A DNA stretch of 64,000 nucleotides from the NCBI RefSeq assembly GCF_900115865.1, contig NZ_FOXY01000016.1, forward strand, positions 1 through 64,000, in the 5' to 3' direction. The notes under the pieces are model-generated. The model had not been told where the DNA came from. It did no database searches and worked only from the letters and a program-made list of their open reading frames with translations. Positions 1 through 9,600 of the stretch are shown here, piece after piece; positions within the stretch are counted from its first letter, which is position 1, and every line of letters begins with the position of its first letter. This stretch comes from Donghicola eburneus (GTDB lineage: Bacteria > Pseudomonadota > Alphaproteobacteria > Rhodobacterales > Rhodobacteraceae). Position numbers and translations under genes: made by a program.

Positions 1-37
1 TGACAAGTTACGTAATTTTGTACCGTATTATCCATAA

Positions 38-681
38 AAACCCTCCATATCTGGACGGCTCCTTCTCAAAGAAACAGAAAACAACATCTACGAGGACGAT
101 CGCGCGGCGCTTACTCGGGAGCGGGTCCTTGATTTGCTGGTTCTGGTCTCTCAGCTGTTGCACCAGACGCCGAAATCCAAGGGCAAGATCTACGCTGTGC
201 ACGCGCCTGAGGTGGACTGTATCTCCAAGGGCAAGGCACGGGTCCGCTACGAATTCGGCACAAAGGTCAGCATTGCGACGACCATCGCTGAGGGTTTCAT
301 GGTTGGCATTCGCGCAATGTCGGGCAACCCACAAGACGGGCACACCTTGAACGAGGCGCTTGAGCAGGTTGAAACGCTCACCGATCAGCGTCCGGACCTG
401 GCCGTGGTCGACCGCGGCTATCGCGGGCATGGCATCGAGAAAAGCATGGTTCTGATATCTCGCCAGCGTCGCGGCCTGACACCATCACTAAGACCCTACT
501 GCGACGGCGCCGCGCAATCGAGCCGGAAACCGGACACATGAATGTCGATGGTCGTCTCGTCCGCTGCCCCCTGAAAGGAATTTCTGGCGACGCGATCTTC
601 GCCGTGCTGTGCGGCTGCGGTCACTACATTCGCAAGATACTCGCCCACCTCAGGGCGCTTTATCGCGCCATAATCACCTAG
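38..681 (+). pseudogene. IS5-family transposase remnant, frameshifted and 5'-truncated
   Basis: This is the C-terminal half of a DDE transposase. From about 80 the frame reads NNIYEDDRAALTRERVLDLL and continues through KIYAVHAPEVDCISKGKAR, RYEFGTKVS and VVDRGYRGHG, wording typical of IS5-type transposases of alphaproteobacteria. The frame is lost between about 440 and 480. The expected C-terminus (AIEPETGHMNVDGRLVRCPL, then FAVLCGCGHYIRKILAHLRA) continues in the next frame to a TAG at 679–681. An in-frame TAA at 35–37 and the window edge hide the N-terminal half. It cannot make an active transposase. The IS subgroup was not determined. Confidence 0.85.
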
Positions 682-920
682 GTACTGGTGGAACTTCTCT
701 GGCAAGAACTCCAAAATACAGGGCCTCAAACCGCCTGAGCGCGTTGTTCGATGCCGACTACTTCGAAAGATTAATGTGGCTGTGAGTAAGATTGTGCTCG
801 ATATTGAACCCATCGGCTTGGCTTGAACGTTTTGTAGGCTGCGTTGGAAGTTGCTTGCGAGAATGATAACGTTGGTGATGCGGATCTCGAGACACAAGGC
901 TGAAATTGGAGCAATTAGGG

Positions 921-1364
921 ATGGATCATCCAGAGCACGCGGTCATTCTTTTGGTCGAGGACAATGAAGGTGACATCGTCATTACGGAATATGCGATGCG
1001 CCAAGCGAAACTGGTCAACCATATGATGGTTGCCCGCGATGGGGACGAGGCTTTGGACGTGCTGTTCAAGCGTAATGGCTTTGAGGACGCTGCAACGCCA
1101 GATTTAATCCTTCTCGATTTGAACTTGCCCAAAACAGACGGGTTTGAAGTTCTAAAAACGATAAAGAGCAACAAAACACTAATGAGGATTCCGGTGGTTG
1201 TTCTTACTTCGTCCAGCGCGGATATTGATCGCATCAAGAGCTATGATCTGCACGCAAATTGTTTCGTCGCCAAACCGGTGAGATCTTCGGAGTTCATTCA
1301 TGTTGTGCAGAAAATCGAAGCGTTCTGGTTCAGAATCGTCAAACTGACGCCCAAGTCAGATTGA
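921..1364 (+). CDS. single-domain response regulator (Rcp1-like receiver)
   Basis: A 147-residue stand-alone receiver domain with no output domain. Visible receiver signatures are the acidic pair E13/D14 in LLVEDNEGD, the phospho-acceptor D66 in LLDLNLPKTDG, the T/S switch in VVLTSSS and the lysine in VAKPV. The NEGD after the acidic pair and the KTDG loop resemble Rcp1-type regulators, which act with phytochrome or other hybrid kinases; no kinase is adjacent. ATG at 921 is preferred to a TTG at 906 because GGAG (908–911) sits nine bases upstream of it. It stands alone between transposon remnants, so its partner must be encoded elsewhere. Confidence 0.88.
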   Translation: MDHPEHAVILLVEDNEGDIVITEYAMRQAKLVNHMMVARDGDEALDVLFKRNGFEDAATPDLILLDLNLPKTDGFEVLKTIKSNKTLMRIPVVVLTSSSADIDRIKSYDLHANCFVAKPVRSSEFIHVVQKIEAFWFRIVKLTPKSD

Positions 1365-1543
1365 CGATGAAAAGCCGTTCTGGGTGGTCAGATTGTGCAG
1401 ATGCACTTGTACTTCAGAGTACATTACGTGGGACTAGGGTATATATAGCAAGGTGTTAGTTGGTATGGAATTCCAGAGTTGTTAGGGCTGTACCCGAGCA
1501 GTAACCCTCTATTTTGTTAGAATTATCAACTTATGGTAAAAAA

Positions 1544-1762
1544 ATGTTGAAGAAAATCACTGCTGTAGCTCTTTGCACTATTGCGTTCACTGCGCCTCTC
1601 AAGGCCGAGACGAAGACGGAAATTCAAATCGCTGATAAGGTCACCGTAAAGTTTAAAGCAGGAAAAGATACCGCAGCGGATACCCAGAAAGTTTCTAAGG
1701 AAGAAGCTGAACAAATTAAGGCTGAGCTTGAAGGGGCTGGCGCCGAAGTCGAAGTCAAGTGA
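1544..1762 (+). CDS. small secreted protein with ribosomal L7/L12 C-terminal-like end
   Basis: A 72-residue protein. Residues 1–21 form a clear signal peptide (MLKKITAVALCTIAFTAPLKA) with cleavage likely before ETKTE. The roughly 51-residue mature part is charged. Its last 23 residues, starting VSKEEAEQIKAELEGAGAEV, read like the final helix and strand of the ribosomal protein L7/L12 C-terminal domain, where VSKEEAE.IK..LE.AGA.VE.K is the usual wording. The rest of that domain is missing or reduced to EIQIADKVTVKFKAG. ATG at 1544 was chosen over the TTG at 1514 because only it gives a normal signal peptide. The function is unknown; the likeness could be convergence on a short amphipathic helix-strand unit. 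Confidence 0.7.
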   Translation: MLKKITAVALCTIAFTAPLKAETKTEIQIADKVTVKFKAGKDTAADTQKVSKEEAEQIKAELEGAGAEVEVK

Positions 1763-2084
1763 ACGACCTCTACTAAAAGAGCTTTGCCGAGAGCGTTATG
1801 CTCTTGGCTTGTTGGATGATTTAAACCCCTGAAAAACCATATCCACCGCCCGTGTGATTTCGTCCTGGTGGCCCGACAGGTCACCCACCGCAGGGCCGAG
1901 CGCCGAGGTGCGCACAGCAGCCCTGGACTAGACGATCATCACGAACTGCCTGTCATCCAGCGTGATCATCGGGGTGAGGTGGGTGGTGGGCTTTGGTCCA
2001 TCGGCACAAGTGGGGCGACAACAGAGGTGGTCCTAGAAATTCGACCAGTTTGTCACCGTGCTAAGCTATAGCATTGGTTTCATT

Positions 2085-2915
2085 TCAGGCGGCAACCTTC
2101 AAGTCCGGAGATCGTCTATCATAGGCCTCGCCCGGCGTCATGATCCCATGTGATAAGTGCGGACGTCTTTCGTTGTAATATGTGATCCAGTTGCCGATCC
2201 CGTTCCGGGCTTCGGAGCCGGTTTTGAAAGCATTCAGGTAGATGCATTCGTATTTGAGTGATCGCCACAGCCGCTCGATCATTCGGTTGTCGATCCAGCG
2301 CCCCCAACCATCCATCGAGATTTTGACCTTCGCATCGCGCGACACGTCTGTGAAATCGGTGCTGGTGAATTGCGAACCTTGGTGGGTATTGAATATCTCG
2401 GGCGTGCCGTATCGGGCCAACGCGTCTTTCAATGCCTCGACGCAGAACCCCGCGTCCATGCTGTTCGAGAGCCGCCAGCTCAGCACCTTCCGGCTGTGCC
2501 AGTCCATGATAGCCATGAGATAGAGAAATCCCCGGCGCATGGGGATGTAGCTGATGTCAGCACACCAGACCTGATTGGGTCGGGTGATGGGTAAGTCTTT
2601 CAGAAGATATGGGTATATCTTGTGCTCCGGGTGCTTCTTGCTGGTCTTTGGCTCCTGAAATATCGGCACCAAACGCATGAGTTTCATCAGGCGCCTGACC
2701 CGATGCCGCCCGCATTTATGTCCCTGCCGCTGCATATGGCGGGCCATTTGCCGGGCCCCATACCACGGCGTCTCCAGAAACTGACGGTCGATGATTTCCA
2801 TGAACTTCAGGTTCTCGGCGCTTTCTCCGTGTGGCTGGTAGTAAAGGGTCGAGCGTGCCAACGACAGCAGGCTGCATTGCCGCCGGACGCTGAGATCAGG
2901 ATGCTCTTTCTTCAC
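2085..2915 (-). CDS. IS3-family transposase OrfB with a catalytic Asp replaced by His
   Basis: A 276-residue DDE integrase-core transposase. It has the HTH_21-type region near YYQP and WYGARQMARHMQRQGH, the first catalytic Asp in QVWCADISYIP, and the glutamate in MIERLWRSLKYE. The second Asp, normally in NTDQGSQFTS, is His here (NTHQGSQFTS; CAC codon near 2390), so strand transfer should be abolished. It starts at GTG 2915, overlapping the orfA stop by GTGA. IS3 elements normally join OrfA and OrfB by a −1 frameshift, and an A-rich run at the end of orfA (GGCAAAAAGCGG) fits that. The frame is otherwise open, but the enzyme is probably dead. Confidence 0.9.
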   Translation of the reverse strand: MKKEHPDLSVRRQCSLLSLARSTLYYQPHGESAENLKFMEIIDRQFLETPWYGARQMARHMQRQGHKCGRHRVRRLMKLMRLVPIFQEPKTSKKHPEHKIYPYLLKDLPITRPNQVWCADISYIPMRRGFLYLMAIMDWHSRKVLSWRLSNSMDAGFCVEALKDALARYGTPEIFNTHQGSQFTSTDFTDVSRDAKVKISMDGWGRWIDNRMIERLWRSLKYECIYLNAFKTGSEARNGIGNWITYYNERRPHLSHGIMTPGEAYDRRSPDLKVAA

Positions 2916-3307
2916 CGCTTTTTGCCTCCAGTGCCGAGGATGAGACTGGAGGCTTCCGACATCGTAGCAGCGACCGTGGCCCCAGTGGGGCCGCGAAAGC
3001 GCTGCGGAGCATCCCGTTCCACGACCAACTGGCCGATCTTGGCGTGCAGCTTTTCGACCTCTGCCGCCGATATCATCGGTTCAGCGGTCGCCTGGCCACT
3101 GAAGGCCTGTGCCATGTGCTCAATCGCGGTGTTCGTCAGGAAAACAGCGCCCCACGCTGTTTTCTATTCCTCCTCACTCCAGCCGCTGATCATGGTGGGG
3201 TGGATGTCATACTTCTTGGCCAACTCGGCCGTCGTCAGCTCCTCGCGGATGGCTTCCAGAGCCACCTTCGCTTTGAACTCCGCCGAATAGCGTTTCCGTT
3301 TGGTCAT
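2912..3307 (-). pseudogene. IS3-family OrfA, interrupted by a 51-base hairpin insert with a stop codon
   Basis: The frame starts at ATG 3307 with MTKRKRYSAEFKAKVALEAI, the HTH of IS3 OrfA, and runs to TMISGW. It then enters a foreign segment reading SEEE followed by TAG (3164–3166). The expected sequence resumes in the same frame as AIEHMAQAFSG and continues to GTGGKKR at 2912. In related OrfA proteins TMISGW is followed by about three residues (KRQ) before AIEHM, so 3128–3178 appears to be a net insertion of roughly 42 bases. The insert contains a perfect 10-bp hairpin. Full-length OrfA, and hence OrfAB, cannot be made. Confidence 0.85.
3140..3164. repeat. perfect 10-bp inverted repeat inside IS3 orfA
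   Basis: GAAAACAGCG (3140–3149) and CGCTGTTTTC (3155–3164) are exact reverse complements around a five-base loop CCCCA. The pair lies inside the 51-base segment that interrupts orfA and is absent from the expected OrfA coding sequence. It may be a small palindromic (REP/MITE-like) insertion or a relocated terminator stem. Confidence 0.75.
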
Positions 3308-3499
3308 TTCTGTGCGTTCTTCCTCAGGCGCTTAACACCTGGTCCGAAATCCCGCGACCACCTCTGGGACACGGGTGCGGGTCACGCTGTTCAGCGGGTT
3401 GCGTCGCACTACCTGTTTCCAGACCGCTACGGACGGCGCTGCAAAGGCATGTACTGACCCACAGATTTCCTGCTCATGCTATAAAGAGAGCAGGCAGCC

Positions 3500-3706
3500 A
3501 TGAGTAAGAGTATTGACGAGACAGTCAAGCGCTGGATAGCGAAGCGAAAAACCGCGCTGGTTATCGCGATCATTCAGGGCAAAACTACCGCGGCGGAGGC
3601 CAGCCGGGCCTACGATCTGACACCGTCCGAAATCGAAGGCTGGGTCGACGATGCGAACAAGAGGCCGAGGAGGGCTTCGAGTACGAATTTACATCTGTGT
3701 TTCTGA
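3500..3706 (+). pseudogene. truncated IS3-type OrfA (DUF1153-like HTH)
   Basis: A 68-residue frame beginning MSKSIDETVKRWIAKRKTAL, then EIEGWVDDANK. The first ~55 residues match a common IS3-type OrfA with a DUF1153 helix-turn-helix. After GWVDD the normal continuation (a further ~40 residues and an OrfB) is absent and the frame becomes PRRASSTNLHLCF, unrelated sequence. Upstream TGTACTGACCCACAG (about 3450) may be the outer end of that element. It is a 5' relic only. Confidence 0.75.
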
Positions 3707-3828
3707 TATCGGGGGTCGGATTATCGGAACACGCAGGACGCAACGCTCCCACATTATACACGGTTTCGGTCAAATCTGCCGCTGGCAAGCCGCTGATCAG
3801 CAATGATGGCGATACGTATCCGGTATGA
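3661..3828 (+). pseudogene. orphan C-terminal coding fragment, family not recognised
   Basis: Directly after the transposase relic, frame 1 reads EAEEGFEYEFTSVFLISGVG, then LSEHAGRNAPTLYTVSVKSA and ends AGKPLISNDGDTYPV at TGA 3826–3828. The composition is protein-like, but no start codon or upstream body is present, so it may be the surviving tail of a gene cut by the insertion. No family was recognised, and it may be chance. Confidence 0.3.
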
Positions 3829-3975
3829 CTTAAGAGCAGAAATGCCACTTACTTAAGCCTATCCTTAAACTTCTGTGGATGGACTAGGAGGCTAAATTGC
3901 CATCAAGCCAATCCAGCAATTACCTATAGCTTCCGGTAAACCATTATTCCTCCCAGTTTCGGAATGAAAAAGATG

Positions 3976-4320
3976 CTATGTCGTATGGTCTTGAAAATAT
4001 ATCTTCTTTCCATCCTCTTGAAAAGAACACCATGCTCGACAATGGACACTGTGCTCCTGGATCCAGAACATTATCTGTATCGATTTCTCGTTGTGCTGCG
4101 CACTTCCTGCAAAGACACTTATATCTGATCTACTCTGAAGCTGTGCACTTTTGGCCTGAATTCCAACATCTGAAGCGCCGATCCTAGCCGATTTAAACGG
4201 TCCATCGCAGGTAAGGCGAACAGAAATGGCACCATCATCTAGTGAGAGTATTGTAAAGAAAGTTGGCACTAGGTTGCGTTGGCATTTAGTCATCGGGATA
4301 AAGAACGCTGTCTCCTTCAT
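3976..4320 (-). CDS. hypothetical protein, second gene of a two-gene unit
   Basis: A 114-residue frame beginning MKETAFFIPMTKCQRNLVPT. Its ATG overlaps the stop of the upstream HTH gene (ATGA, 4317–4320), implying translational coupling. No signal peptide, membrane segment or known motif is evident; it has four cysteines. The region is AT-richer than the rest of the window. Small HTH-plus-unknown pairs with ATGA overlap are common in toxin–antitoxin or phage-derived units, but nothing here proves that role. Confidence 0.5.
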   Translation of the reverse strand: MKETAFFIPMTKCQRNLVPTFFTILSLDDGAISVRLTCDGPFKSARIGASDVGIQAKSAQLQSRSDISVFAGSAQHNEKSIQIMFWIQEHSVHCRAWCSFQEDGKKIYFQDHTT

Positions 4321-4571
4321 GTTGTGCTCTCCTGCTCCTTACACAAGGTGTGCGTTAACGGGAACTTTCTTTGAAGTAGGTGAAGCATTATGCTCGTTCG
4401 AAAATCCAGTTTTCGCAATGGGTCCGCCTCCCAACGCCGCAGCGTTCGTTCGCTGACGTCTATCGCGTTTGCAAAATCAGCTCGAGAAATCCTTCGACTT
4501 TCATAGAAAGCAACCAGATCGAAATTCTTGTACTCCCCAGTTATCGCCTTGATAGCTTCTTGTTCCACCAT
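4317..4571 (-). CDS. small helix-turn-helix protein
   Basis: An 84-residue protein (MVEQEAIKAITGEYKNFDL). Residues ~26–52 (RRISRADFANAIDVSERTLRRWEAD) have the spacing of a helix-turn-helix, with SERTLRRWE as recognition helix, as in Xre-like regulators. AAAGGAAAATTTAT precedes the ATG, giving a usable ribosome site. It is coupled to the following unknown gene by a four-base overlap. A regulator or antitoxin is plausible; the target is unknown. Confidence 0.6.
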   Translation of the reverse strand: MVEQEAIKAITGEYKNFDLVAFYESRRISRADFANAIDVSERTLRRWEADPLRKLDFRTSIMLHLLQRKFPLTHTLCKEQESTT

Positions 4572-4647
4572 ATAAATTTTCCTTTGTGATAATTAAGTTG
4601 TCATCTATATTTATGTCCCACCACTTTAATTTTTCGTTAAAACAAGA

Positions 4648-4680
4648 GCTTCGCCCCAAACTGGAGCGAAGCTTTTCTGT
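4648..4680 (-). terminator. terminator hairpin, probably bidirectional
   Basis: AGCTTCGC (4648–4655) pairs with GCGAAGCT (4665–4672), with T-rich sequence on both sides (TTTT on the plus strand, TTGTTTTAA on the minus strand). It lies just past the end of the minus-strand gene at 4687. Confidence 0.65.
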
Positions 4681-4686
4681 CAGGCG

Positions 4687-5013
4687 CTATAAATCCCCAC
4701 ATAGAGCAAACTTGGCAAAGAGACGCATGCTTATATTATTACTTTCAAAGGCTCTCTCAAGCATCACAGCCTCCTCTGGCGAAACCCGCTTCTTTTTTTT
4801 CTCCCATTTGGTTCCCGAATAAATAACCATATACAATTCGGATCTTCGCTTACTCAGCCACCATATCTCGTCACTGATATCAATATCGCCTTTAAGTTTT
4901 CGCTGAGCTGCTTCAATGGATTTGTTTGCTGTCATTCTTCCATCTAGCCCAGGGCAATGAAAAAGGATGGGTTTGATCTTGATCTTTGCCTGTTTGCGTT
5001 TGGTGTTAGTCAT
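4687..5013 (-). CDS. hypothetical basic protein
   Basis: A 108-residue protein beginning MTNTKRKQAKIKIKPILFHC. The frame is open up to 5076, but ATG at 5013 has an AGGAG site at normal distance (AAAGGAGCGAAAATG) and is chosen. It is lysine-rich, including a KWEKKKKR stretch near residue 73, with no membrane segment. No family was recognised. It ends just before a hairpin terminator and is separated from the downstream HTH gene, so it is probably a single-gene unit. AT-rich composition suggests acquisition with the surrounding accessory DNA. Confidence 0.55.
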   Translation of the reverse strand: MTNTKRKQAKIKIKPILFHCPGLDGRMTANKSIEAAQRKLKGDIDISDEIWWLSKRRSELYMVIYSGTKWEKKKKRVSPEEAVMLERAFESNNISMRLFAKFALCGDL

Positions 5014-6678
5014 TTTCGCTCCTTTATAAGCTTTAATGCCCGATGGATTGACTAAATGGATGCGTCCGTCAAACAAAAATTTTTGCGTTCATGTATAGGT
5101 AAATAAGAAAGTGAATTTCATGTAATGCTAAACTTATCTGTACTTTGCGAGGATATTTAATTTTCTAGCAGAATATGGAGGAGATGCTCATATGGGAAAT
5201 GAAATCGAACCGAGGTCTTCAATGTGATTCGGATACAATAGGTGCTCAAGCACGAGCTATTTTTCGTATCTGCATGTTGAAGAATAATGGGGTGCGAGTG
5301 ATTAACTTTTGAGGAAGCTAGTTTTCTCGAACCTATTTTTCACAGGCGCTAGAAAGTTTCCCAGATATCTTGGCGTGAGGGAAATAGGTGCTTCTACCTC
5401 TTGAGACACTCAAGTGATGCATCTTGCCAACTGAAAGATGGTCCGAGGAGACCAAGCTTGATATGCAAAATGGCGGGTTCAGTGAGGCAGATCTTGCCGT
5501 AAAAAAGTTATACCATGGCGCTCTTAAGTCCTGGAACTAAAAACAGATCCTAGGTTTCTCACACAAGCGGACCCAAGACGCGATGCCTCATTTAAAAACT
5601 CGAAAATTCAGACTGACACTTCGTTAGCCGCTAGGCCGTGTCGAAACAGTTGCGTCTGAGAGCGCGCTGATGGCGCTTCAAGTCGGTATCTTCAAGTAGT
5701 CAAGCTTGGCCTTGACCTGATGATGGAAGAGGATAGGGCATCCCTTGAAAGGTTGATATGGACTGGCTTTAGCCCAATAGGCGCATGCAGATCGATGAAC
5801 GCCTTATTCGTGATGGGATATGCGGGATGTACTGAAATGGTGTCCTTTGGCCTGAGCAGACCGAGTAGTTCAGCAACTGTTCGATATTCTATCAGCAGTT
5901 CTGAGGTTGGCCTCTGGTTGGGCCGTGGGAGGATATCGTGGGCGTATGATAACAAAGCGGGCAGTGCCGATCGTCTGCTGATGATCTATGGCTCCGTGAT
6001 CCCCGCGATTATAAAGGAGCAAATGCAAAAGGGATCAAAGGCTTCTGCAGATCCGCCGGTTGATAATTTATGGCTCTGATTGTGCAAAGAACTCGCGGTC
6101 AGACCGCCGGCCGTCCGTGATCGGGCTTCGCGACCATGAGCCATCTTCCGATTAGAACTGCAGGCCTGCCCGTGAAAGCCGGGATCATTCCATGTCAGAT
6201 TTCCGATGACACAGTCTTTGATCTGGTACCGGCCGATAATCTGCCAGAGCCGAGTATCCAGTCACCCGATAGAACCTACGCTAAGGCATGGCTCGTTCTC
6301 GTCCAAATCCCTCTTTGCAATGGAAGAATTTCTTACGTGGGCGCAGTTTATGCCCTGTATTTGCGGCGCAGCTTGCTCGGGCGGTGTTTTAAAAAACCGA
6401 TGAACGCTCATCAGGTGAAACACTGCGTCGGCAAGGCCGATGAAAGCTTCGGCGGCTTGAGAGACCTTTCCCCAGGCCCTGGCTACGGTCTCTGATCAAT
6501 ATGAACTAGGCCTGCTCAGGGGTGTAACAGACACTATTGTGCAGCACCTTGCAGCAGATATCGGACCTGAAGGCTTTGTCTGCGTCGTCCCCAGAATGGA
6601 AGGCACGTGTTGTTGGTGAGCGTTTGTGGCGGCATCCGTTCGCAAGTTGCCTAGTTGGACACCGCCACCTTCAAAAGT
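5014..6678. other. 1.7-kb stretch without a supportable gene
   Basis: AT-rich DNA with only short or overlapping frames. Two overlapping opposite-strand frames (5692–5955 minus, 5720–6079 plus) and one at 6136–6495 lack ribosome sites and family motifs, and are not called. A good Shine-Dalgarno (GGAGGAG, ~5177–5183) precedes ATG 5191, but that frame stops after 11 codons. The whole stretch reads as decayed accessory DNA. Confidence 0.5.
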
Positions 6679-9600
6679 TTAGAACTTGTGTTCCACAGCA
6701 AGACGCATGCCCCGCTGCACGTTCTCGTCGGTGCGATCTACGTTAAACCGCAGCTCGAACACGCTGTTTCCGTCGCGTGATATGCTAGACAGACCAAGCT
6801 CCATCCCGTTGCCGCAACTTTCAGTGGTCCCGCCTGACATAACGCGCTCGCATGAGAGGGTAGGGGCCATTGTCACGATCGAATTCATACGTGTTCCGGC
6901 ATCAGCGAGGACAGGCACCCGAATTTGCGGACGGAGGCGAACTGTCGCGATAGAGACTTCATCGCCCTTGAGCACAAGGCCTGTGTCGGTGATTCCGTAA
7001 GCACGTCCTGTGACTTTTGCATCAGGCCGCGAACTATGGGCATAGGTCGCCGAGATTTCGGGCCAGAAGTCGAAGCGTTCGAACCCAATCGTCCCCGTCA
7101 GCGCAGCACCAACAGTCGCTGTTCGGGTCCAATAGTCACCTTCCAGATTCAGAACGTCATCGCTGATGGCCATCTGTGTACGCCCGAGACCAAACGACAT
7201 AAAGCCATCTGCAAAAAGGCTCTCGCCGAAGGATTTCAAGGCATAAGCACCGATGCTGGCTTCCAGTCCCGAGAGTGTGCCCTCATACGTTCCGGAAAGT
7301 TCAGATCGGTCCGCTGCACCGCCGATGAAGTAACCAAGCATCAGATCTTCGCGCACCATATGTTCCCATGCGACACGCGCGTTCAGGCTAAGTTTCAGTT
7401 GCTCGTCGTCCTTGGCTTGGACATCGAAATCCCCGAAGAACACACGGCGGAAACGACCATCATCGGACCCGACTTGGCTGAAGAAACGACCGTCGGTTTC
7501 GAATGATCCGCGCGATGCTTCGACAGACCCATCGACGTTGAACGGAATATAGTTTTGCCCGACAAAGCTTAGGGCGCGTCCACTCATCAGTTGACGGCTT
7601 TGAATGAAGCGGGTGCTGGCATCGCGGGTCAGACGAATATTGGTCGACAGCTGGCTGCGCAGGTTCTGGCTCATCGAAGTGCGCAGGTTGGATTTCACCT
7701 CTTTGGTGCGGGTTTCCATGGCGCTTTCCGGCGATCCAGCGCTGACGGTGAGTGTGTTGGACGCAGTGTTGCGGTTTCCGCCCGCGTCTTTGGCAACGCC
7801 GGAGGCAATCTGTATGGAGACGTCCGATCCCAGTTTCGGGTCTACCTCGAAGGTATAGGATACGCCGGATCCCGAGAAACTGCCCGAGACCACCTCACCA
7901 TTGGTGACAGAGATATCTTTGGCGGCGAAACCCGTGACGTTTTCTGTGAAGGTGGCGGTGACTTCAAATGCACCGGTCACCAAAGACGTCGGGCCAGTCA
8001 GAACAACATCGGGAACGACAGTGTCGTAATCGAGCGTCAAAACTGCTGCGGCGCCTGCATTCCCCATTGCATCGGTGTACTCGCCCGCTTTGACCCGGAT
8101 CTTCGCAGTGCCATCCCCAGCCGCATCCGGTGTGAATTTAGCAGTGTAGACCTTGGGGTCGCTATCCGTGCGCAGTTTTCCAAGAGTACCGTTGCGGACG
8201 ATGATGTCGCGCTTGGCAAATCCGGTTGGTGCCTCACTGAAAGTGAAGGTGATCCTCGCGGTTTCACCTGCCTTGAGAGCGGTTCTGCCAGAACTAATGG
8301 TGAGCGTTGGTGCGGCAGTGTCTACCGACACCATCATGCTGTCACCCGTTCCCCAATTGCCTGCCGCATCACGGTAGACCGCGTCGCTGATGCCGATTTC
8401 GACAGTCTCGCTAGCATTGCCCGACGGAGTAAACTCTGCCCAATACACAAGCGGATTGCTCCCGTCCTGTGTGATCCCTGAGAGCGAACCACTGGTTGCC
8501 CAGATGTCGTTGCTCGTGAACTTCTTTGGGGCTTCGCTGAAGGTGAAGGACACCATAGACGTCTCTCCCGCTTTGAGGCTGGGGGAGAGGACGTTCACCG
8601 CGACGGTCGGTGTGATGGTGTCTAGCGTCAGGGTCAGCGCGGCTGCCGTGCCAGCGTTGCCCAGGGCATCAGTGTAGCTGCCAGCTGCGACAGAGATTGC
8701 GGCGGTGCCAGTAGAGTCTGCATCGGGCGTAAAGGTCGCTGTGTAAAGCGTAGCATCGCTATTATCGACCGAGACTGATGACAAGCTGCCATTGGTGACA
8801 GTGATGTCCGCATCAGCAAAGCCCATCGGCGCTTCGCTGAAATCAAAGGTGATCACAGTCGTTTCCCCAGAGACGAGTGCCGTGGCCGCAGCCGTGATAC
8901 TGAGACTCGGTGCGGCGGTATCTAGGGTCAGGCTCAGCGTGCCTGCGCTGCCGTTGTTGCCAACGCTATCGGTATAGCTGCCTGCTGCAACAGAGAGCAT
9001 CGCCGACGTTGCAGTTTCGGTGTCAGGAGTAAAGGTGGCGGTGTAAACCTTGGCGTTGCTGCTATCGACTGTGATCGAAGACAGGGTCCCGTTTGTGACC
9101 GCAATATCTTCGTCTGCAAAACCGTTTGGCGCCTCGCTGAACTTAAATGTTACCAGCGCCGTTTCACCTGCAGCAATTGAAGAGGTATCCGCTGTGATGT
9201 TCACACTTGGTGCCTCGGTATCGATGGCCAGCGTCAAGCTGCCCGCACCGCCAGCGTTGCCGGACGCATCGGTGTAGCTGCCAGATGCGATAGAAATTGC
9301 TGATGCTGCAGCGGTTCCAGTGTCCGGCGTGAAGGTCGCCGTATAGATTTTGGCGTCGGTGCCATCGACTGCGATCGACGACAGGCTGCCATTGGTTACA
9401 GCAATGTCCGCGTCCTCAAAACCCGTAGGTGCCTCGCTGAAGGTAAAGGTCACGAGCGCTGTCTCGCCAGAAGACAAGGACGCTGCGTCCGACGTGATTG
9501 TCACGCTCGGCGTGGTGGTGTCGATGGTCAGGCTCAGGCTCGCGGACCCGCCCGCATTTCCTGCGCCGTCAGTGTAGCTGCCCGAGGCGACGGCAATTGC

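Larger units (their letters stand above)
2022..3366 (-). mobile_element. IS3-family insertion sequence, inactive, with terminal inverted repeats
   Basis: The element carries orfA and orfB on the minus strand. Its ends are visible: CAGAGGTGGTC at 2022–2032 is matched by its reverse complement GACCACCTCTG at 3356–3366, and similarity continues inward for about 28 bases (2022–2049 against 3339–3366) with gaps. The length is about 1.34 kb, normal for IS3 elements. No target-site duplication is obvious in the flanks, consistent with an old or rearranged insertion. Both reading frames are damaged (see orfA and orfB), so it could move only with transposase supplied in trans. Confidence 0.85.

Noticed and set aside
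1868-2071. 67-residue plus-strand frame before the IS3 element
   Set aside because: It crosses the left end of the IS, and no ribosome site or family was found.
5184-5312. 42-codon frame and an 11-codon frame near a strong GGAGGAG
   Set aside because: The Shine-Dalgarno is good for ATG 5191, but that frame ends after 11 codons; the longer frame's ATG is too close to it. A decayed gene start is likelier.
5692-6079. Overlapping opposite-strand frames (87 residues minus, 119 residues plus)
   Set aside because: Neither has a credible ribosome site or known motif; they exclude each other, and the region looks decayed.
6136-6495. 119-residue plus-strand frame
   Set aside because: No ribosome site, no family, and the composition is unlike neighbouring genes; probably chance or a relic.
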